This document shows, one piece after another, positions 5,611-9,351 of a stretch of DNA of 9,351 nucleotides. Source of the stretch: Crocinitomicaceae bacterium (GTDB lineage: Bacteria > Bacteroidota > Bacteroidia > Flavobacteriales_D > Crocinitomicaceae); assembly GCA_027084145.1 (NCBI GenBank), contig JALWLM010000502.1, forward strand, positions 1 through 9,351, written 5' to 3'. The position numbers and the translations under genes are program-made. The notes below the pieces were generated by a model that saw nothing but the letters and a program-made list of their open reading frames with translations, was not told the DNA's origin and searched no databases. Numbering within the stretch: the first letter of the stretch is position 1; each line of letters opens with the position of its first letter.

Positions 5611-7094
5611 TTCTTTTCTGACTTCCATTTAATGTATTGGGAGATGAATGAATTGTAAAACATTTGAGAGGCAAATTTTGCGCCTTTATTGGTGAAGTGA
5701 ATGTAATCTTTTCCTGCAAGTCCTTGTTCTACCCAAGAAGGCATTGAATTTTGTCCTCCCATTGCTGCATATAAATTCCAGAAAGCTGCACCACATTCCA
5801 GTGATACGCGTTTCATCTCTTCAGTGCAATAAGGTAAAAACGGATAAGTGGTATAAATACCATCTTCCAATTTAGACATGTCACTTGGACCGATAACAAC
5901 TACCATGCTTCCGGGCATTGTTTTTTGTACGGTTTTGATTTGGCTTTTGAACCAATTCGCATAAGAGGTGACATCACTACTGTCTTTAAAATAGATAACA
6001 GAGTTTCCTCCAAATTGCATGATGACTAACTGTGTGTTTAATTCATGATACATCGGTTTTAATGTGCTATTTTTAATTCGATTAAAGACCGTACCACTCG
6101 AACCTCTCATTGCAATGTTAGCTACTTGAACACCATAATCACCCTCCAAAGAAAATCCACAAATGTTAGGACTTATTTTCCCTGAAAATTCATATTTTAA
6201 TTTTTCAGGCGTACCGGGAAAAGAAAGTGAAAAGGTATGTTGTTTTCCATCTGTGATGAGTTCTTCTTCGTGAATCAATGCGTCATTGTTGTAAACCCTT
6301 AAACGCGTAGGACTTACGCAATCATTATAATGCAAGCGGACGTGATTAAACTTTCTCGCTCTTGAATAAGCAATTTTAGAGGGACTAATCTCTATCCAAG
6401 CTGTTTTTAAAGGCAGTGAATCAAGGACAAAAGTAGAGTCGTTCAAATCGTATTCGGGGGTAAAACGAGATGCAGAAGCCAAAGCACCGTATTTACGAGA
6501 AATAAGTTTTTCTCCTCCAAAAGCAGTATATCGAGTCCAATGATCAGAATAACGTTGTTTAAATGTAAATGTGTTATAAACATTTGTAGCAGGAATCAGC
6601 CCCGGGCCATATCCCCCGAATTGCAGTTGTATTTTTTGACGAATATAGCTGGTCATTCGATCTCCTTCTATTTGAGAATCTCCATAATGTAAAATTGAAA
6701 TTTTCTTTTTTAATGAGGCACAATCAGATAGAATTTCAAAAAAACGGAATAGATTTTCTTTTCCTTTCTCATTGAATTGAAGTTCTTTTAAAAGTGTTTT
6801 GTCATGGGTAATATCCCCTGAAGGTTCTCCTAAATCCCCTGTCGATTTCCCGTTGTATTTAACCAAAGAGTCGATGTTGTCAGCGACCATCGTGGTGTCG
6901 ATATTTTCTAAAATGTTTGTAATATCTTTTTTTTCTTGTACCGGAGGGTTGGCAAAATGTTCAAGAGATAAAAATTTGAGTTTTTGATTCCCGATTGTCC
7001 ATCCTGAATCAGGGAAAAATAGGGCAATGGGCAAAAGGAGTAATAAAACACCTAAAATAAAAAAAATAACGATATGTGGACGGATTTCCTTCAA
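5607..7094 (-). CDS. SGNH/GDSL-fold envelope protein with N-terminal membrane anchor (copy 2)
   Basis: A 495-residue SGNH-fold protein. Residues about 7-27 form one hydrophobic segment with a positive N-terminal flank; no obvious cleavage site follows, so it is likely a membrane anchor with the rest in the periplasm. A low-complexity linker (about 45-100) leads to block I, HYGDSQ, with nucleophile Ser 140. Block II is MRGSSG (Gly 331). Block III reads FGGNS (361-365), with Asn 364 in the oxyanion position but Ser instead of the usual Asp after it. Block V is DYIHF with Asp 463 and His 466. A beta-rich stretch (about 200-325) is inserted between blocks I and II, an arrangement reminiscent of the carbohydrate-binding insert in Ape1-type esterases. 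There is no ATG near the 5' end: the frame starts at TTG 7094, 2 nt after the dusB stop, and is closed by a stop at 7112-7110. It overlaps the next gene by ATGA. Confidence 0.87.
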   Translation of the reverse strand: MKEIRPHIVIFFILGVLLLLLPIALFFPDSGWTIGNQKLKFLSLEHFANPPVQEKKDITNILENIDTTMVADNIDSLVKYNGKSTGDLGEPSGDITHDKTLLKELQFNEKGKENLFRFFEILSDCASLKKKISILHYGDSQIEGDRMTSYIRQKIQLQFGGYGPGLIPATNVYNTFTFKQRYSDHWTRYTAFGGEKLISRKYGALASASRFTPEYDLNDSTFVLDSLPLKTAWIEISPSKIAYSRARKFNHVRLHYNDCVSPTRLRVYNNDALIHEEELITDGKQHTFSLSFPGTPEKLKYEFSGKISPNICGFSLEGDYGVQVANIAMRGSSGTVFNRIKNSTLKPMYHELNTQLVIMQFGGNSVIYFKDSSDVTSYANWFKSQIKTVQKTMPGSMVVVIGPSDMSKLEDGIYTTYPFLPYCTEEMKRVSLECGAAFWNLYAAMGGQNSMPSWVEQGLAGKDYIHFTNKGAKFASQMFYNSFISQYIKWKSEKK

Positions 7095-7096
7095 TC

Positions 7097-8092
7097 TTAT
7101 TCTGCTAATTTAAACTCGGACGCATGTTCTTTTATCCATTGCAGTTTTTCTAGTATTTCATTTAAATCAAAAGAGGTGACAAGTGTCATTCGATGTTCTT
7201 TGAAGTGTGAGATTCCTTTAAAATAATTGGTGTAGTGCCGTTTCATTTCGGCAATTCCTAAAGTTTCACCTTTCCATTTGATACTCATTTTGAGATGCTC
7301 CATACAAGCATCAACACGGTCTTCTATACTTGGTTTTGGAAGAATTTCTTTTGTTTCGATATAATGTTTTATTTCTTTGAATATCCAAGGGTTTCCTATT
7401 GCAGCCCTACCAATCATAATACCATCTACTCCATATTTGTTTTTATATTCGACCGCTTTTTGAGGGGTATCAATATCGCCATTCCCAAAAACGGGAATGT
7501 GCATTCGAGGATTATTTTTGACTTCTCCGATTAAGGTCCAATCGGCTTCGCCTTTATACATTTGTTTTCGTGTCCTTCCATGGATAGAAATAGCTTCAAT
7601 TCCGACATCTTGCAGTCGTTCAGCAACTTCAACAATGTGTTTTGATTTTTCATCCCAGCCCAGTCGCGTTTTTACGGTGACAGGTAATCGGGTGGATTTT
7701 ACAATTTCGGCTGTCATCTTCACCATTTTTGGGATGTCTTGTAAAATTCCTGCACCGGCACCTTTACAGGCTACTTTTTTTACCGGACAGCCATAATTGA
7801 TATCTATGATATCAGGATTTGTTTTTTCAATGATTTCAGCCGAGCGTTTCATACTTTCAATATCAGCTCCAAATATTTGAATACCAATGGGACGCTCATA
7901 TTCGTAAATATCTAATTTCTGAACGCTTTTAGCGGCATCTCGGATAAGACCTTCGGAAGAAATAAACTCGGTAAACATTAAATCGGCACCATGACGTTTG
8001 CATAAAGCCCGAAAAGGAGGATCACTCACGTCTTCCATTGGAGCCAAGAGCAAAGGAAAATCCCCCAATTCAATATTTCTAATTTTTACCAT
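7097..8092 (-). CDS. dusB: tRNA-dihydrouridine synthase, DusB type
   Basis: Flavin-dependent enzyme that reduces specific uridines in the tRNA D-loop to dihydrouridine using NADPH. The 331 residues form a TIM-barrel Dus domain with a C-terminal helical domain. Signatures: LLLAPMEDVSDPPFR (14-28, FMN binding), DINYGCP (97-103) with catalytic-acid Cys 102, KGAGAGIL (110-117), VKTRLGW (140-146, Lys 141), HGRT (171-174), GNGDI (203-207) and IGRAAIGNPWIF (227-238). Length is near E. coli DusB (321). The exact uridines modified in this organism cannot be read from the sequence. The ATG at 8092 is required because the FMN motif begins within 14 residues. A predicted -7 element lies only 4 nt upstream of it. 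Two nucleotides after its stop begins the SGNH copy 2 gene, so dusB probably heads the transcript that also makes the acyltransferase cassette. Confidence 0.95.
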   Translation of the reverse strand: MVKIRNIELGDFPLLLAPMEDVSDPPFRALCKRHGADLMFTEFISSEGLIRDAAKSVQKLDIYEYERPIGIQIFGADIESMKRSAEIIEKTNPDIIDINYGCPVKKVACKGAGAGILQDIPKMVKMTAEIVKSTRLPVTVKTRLGWDEKSKHIVEVAERLQDVGIEAISIHGRTRKQMYKGEADWTLIGEVKNNPRMHIPVFGNGDIDTPQKAVEYKNKYGVDGIMIGRAAIGNPWIFKEIKHYIETKEILPKPSIEDRVDACMEHLKMSIKWKGETLGIAEMKRHYTNYFKGISHFKEHRMTLVTSFDLNEILEKLQWIKEHASEFKLAE

Positions 8093-8096
8093 TCTG

Positions 8097-8129
8097 CAAA
8101 AGTAAGCATAATGTTAAAAAACTATTCAA
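8097..8129 (-). promoter_or_regulatory. Predicted dusB promoter (TTG, 22-nt spacer, TACTTTTG)
   Basis: On the minus strand, TACTTTTG (8104 to 8097) matches the Bacteroidota -7 consensus exactly. A TTG (8129 to 8127) lies 22 nt upstream, within the accepted spacing of the -33 element, and the only promoter here with both parts. The -33 part lies partly over the intergenic side of the preceding gene's last codons. The -7 box ends 4 nt before the dusB ATG, so transcription should begin at or next to the start codon. Confidence 0.6.
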
Positions 8130-9351
8130 AAATAAGCTCTTCACTTTCTTGCTCTTGTTCTTCTTTCATTTTTTTCAGCCAACGATTAATCTTCTTGTTT
8201 TTTTGTTTCTTTTCAAAATCAATAACCGTATCGGAAGCCGAAGGTTGAAAGTTAATTTCGATTTCTTCGGTTTGTTGATCTGTTGTTTGATATTCTTGAA
8301 TAGTAGAATCTTTTTTATAGAGTCCAAGTTCTGATTTTAACATGGATTTTAGATTCTCTTTTTCTTGTTTGTGATATTCTTTCCTCTTTTCTTTGGCTGT
8401 TTCCTTATCCCATTTAAATTGAGGATGATCAATGGTACCGTACATTTTTAAGAAAATCCATATTCCCGTTCCATCATCTACAATTTCTCCGAATTCACTT
8501 TTTTCTTTCGTTTTTAAATCTTTTAATCGAAAAGCAAATCGGTAATCAATTTTATTGTCGAATGTTTGTGTTCCTGAAAGGGTTAAATCCAATAATGAAG
8601 ATTGAATTAACATTTTGGGAATCATGATTTTTTGATTACGAATATGAATCGTGTTTTTCAATTGTTTGAAGCGTAAGTTTTTTAATTGTTTTTTTAAGTA
8701 TTCCAAATCCTTCTTTTTTAAGACGAGTTTTGCACTTGATGTTTTTAAATTTTCAATAATCTCTTTGAAAAGAGGTACATTTCTAAGTGCTCCATGATCA
8801 ATTTGCAGGGCTATTTTAGATTGTATCTTTTCGGATAAAATACCATTTTTTAAATGAAAGGGTGCCGTAAATGTCATATTCAATTTGGCTTTTCCAAAAA
8901 TATGTTGATCCGTAATAGTGTTTTGATGAAATTGATCCCAAACTCTAAAGACTCTTTGAATATCAATGTCTTGAGAGGAAACATCTGTATGGATATAAAA
9001 AGTTTCCGGATGTTTTTCTTCAATAGTAATTGTACCGATGGCTGTTGCTCCAGAGTTTTTTACGGTATATCTTGGGAAATGAATGGTTCGTTTGCTGTAA
9101 TTCATGTTCCCTTTTAAATCATAAAACGTTTTTTGTTCGTAGATTAATTTTTTAATGTCTAAAAATACATCTCCTCTAATTTTATCAGGAAGAATAAAAC
9201 TGTTTTGATCAATAATTTGGACTTCTTTTTCTTTGGATGCTAGCTCTTGTAAGCTTACTCTTTTGGAAGTTAAATTTAGATTGGCAATGAGTAAGCCTTC
9301 TTTGGATAGGTAATCTTTTACGTTTTGAAGTACTCCGGACACTTGAAAATC
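8122..9351 (-). CDS. AsmA-like envelope protein, C-terminal part (5' end outside window)
   Basis: C-terminal 409 residues of a protein related to the AsmA family as found in Bacteroidota. These are large proteins anchored by an N-terminal helix, with a long beta-rich periplasmic body, now linked to phospholipid traffic between membranes and outer-membrane homeostasis. The frame is open to the right edge; the GTG at 9342 is an internal valine, not a start. Characteristic pieces are DFQVSGVLQNVKDYLS at the edge, then LNLTSKRVSLQELAS, the region KIALQIDHGALRNVPLFKEI, IMIPKMLIQSSLLDLTLSG followed by TQTFDNKIDYRFAF, and MYGTIDHPQFKWD, which normally closes the conserved domain. After that comes a roughly 95-residue tail rich in Lys and Glu (8125 to about 8415) with no recognisable domain. 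It ends 29 nt before dusB on the same strand, with no terminator between, so read-through into dusB is possible. Confidence 0.8.
   Translation of the reverse strand, partial: DFQVSGVLQNVKDYLSKEGLLIANLNLTSKRVSLQELASKEKEVQIIDQNSFILPDKIRGDVFLDIKKLIYEQKTFYDLKGNMNYSKRTIHFPRYTVKNSGATAIGTITIEEKHPETFYIHTDVSSQDIDIQRVFRVWDQFHQNTITDQHIFGKAKLNMTFTAPFHLKNGILSEKIQSKIALQIDHGALRNVPLFKEIIENLKTSSAKLVLKKKDLEYLKKQLKNLRFKQLKNTIHIRNQKIMIPKMLIQSSLLDLTLSGTQTFDNKIDYRFAFRLKDLKTKEKSEFGEIVDDGTGIWIFLKMYGTIDHPQFKWDKETAKEKRKEYHKQEKENLKSMLKSELGLYKKDSTIQEYQTTDQQTEEIEINFQPSASDTVIDFEKKQKNKKINRWLKKMKEEQEQESEELIFE

Noticed and set aside
5611..5628. SGNH copy 1 start at ATG 5628
   Set aside because: It would put MEVRKE before an already complete signal peptide; the ATG at 5610 forms an ATGA overlap with the upstream stop and gives a normal n-region. 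Not excluded.
7497..7796. 99-codon plus-strand frame opposite dusB
   Set aside because: It lies entirely antisense to a well-conserved part of dusB, its product has no recognisable features, and no promoter element precedes it.
8854..9117. 87-codon plus-strand frame opposite the AsmA-like gene
   Set aside because: Antisense shadow of a conserved coding region; no domain, signal peptide or promoter.
9340..9342. GTG at 9342 as start of the rightmost gene
   Set aside because: The frame continues in coding sequence (Asp-Phe-Gln) to the window edge and aligns with the middle of AsmA-like proteins, so the gene is truncated by the window.

Overview
The window looks like a piece of an AT-rich Bacteroidota chromosome, most likely a Flavobacteriia-type organism. 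Evidence for this: protein sequences of that flavour; three start regions preceded by the phylum's -7 promoter element TAnnTTTG; A-rich leaders instead of Shine-Dalgarno sites; and a Bacteroidota-style AsmA-like protein. Genus cannot be fixed from the sequence alone. No tRNA, rRNA, CRISPR array, insertion sequence or phage gene is visible.

Left part (1-2608, plus strand) is core translation and ribosome machinery. It holds the 3' half of tsf (EF-Ts), a strong hairpin terminator, a promoter, pyrH (UMP kinase) and frr (ribosome recycling factor) 10 nt apart, a second terminator, another promoter, and engB/ysxC (ribosome-assembly GTPase). The start of engB is best placed at 2000, just downstream of its promoter.

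Right part (2609-9351, minus strand) is read from right to left. It begins with the C-terminal portion of a large AsmA-like envelope protein that runs off the window. Then come dusB (tRNA-dihydrouridine synthase), two SGNH/GDSL-fold envelope proteins and a polytopic MBOAT O-acyltransferase. The last four genes are packed tightly: a 2-nt gap, an ATGA overlap and a 17-nt overlap. They are probably one transcript, driven at least partly by a promoter just in front of dusB. The two gene blocks converge at 2608/2616 with only 7 nt between stop codons and no evident terminator.

The most interesting unit is the SGNH-SGNH-MBOAT cassette (2616-7094). It has the composition of the known export-and-transfer machines that acylate extracytoplasmic polymers (AlgI/AlgJ/AlgX, PatA/PatB, DltB/DltD). 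The MBOAT protein ends in a membrane segment followed by FVYLQF, which resembles the C-terminal motif of DltX, where a tyrosine has been proposed to carry the acyl group. The two SGNH proteins share an architecture but deviate from the canonical blocks at different positions. The acceptor polymer is not identified by anything in the window.
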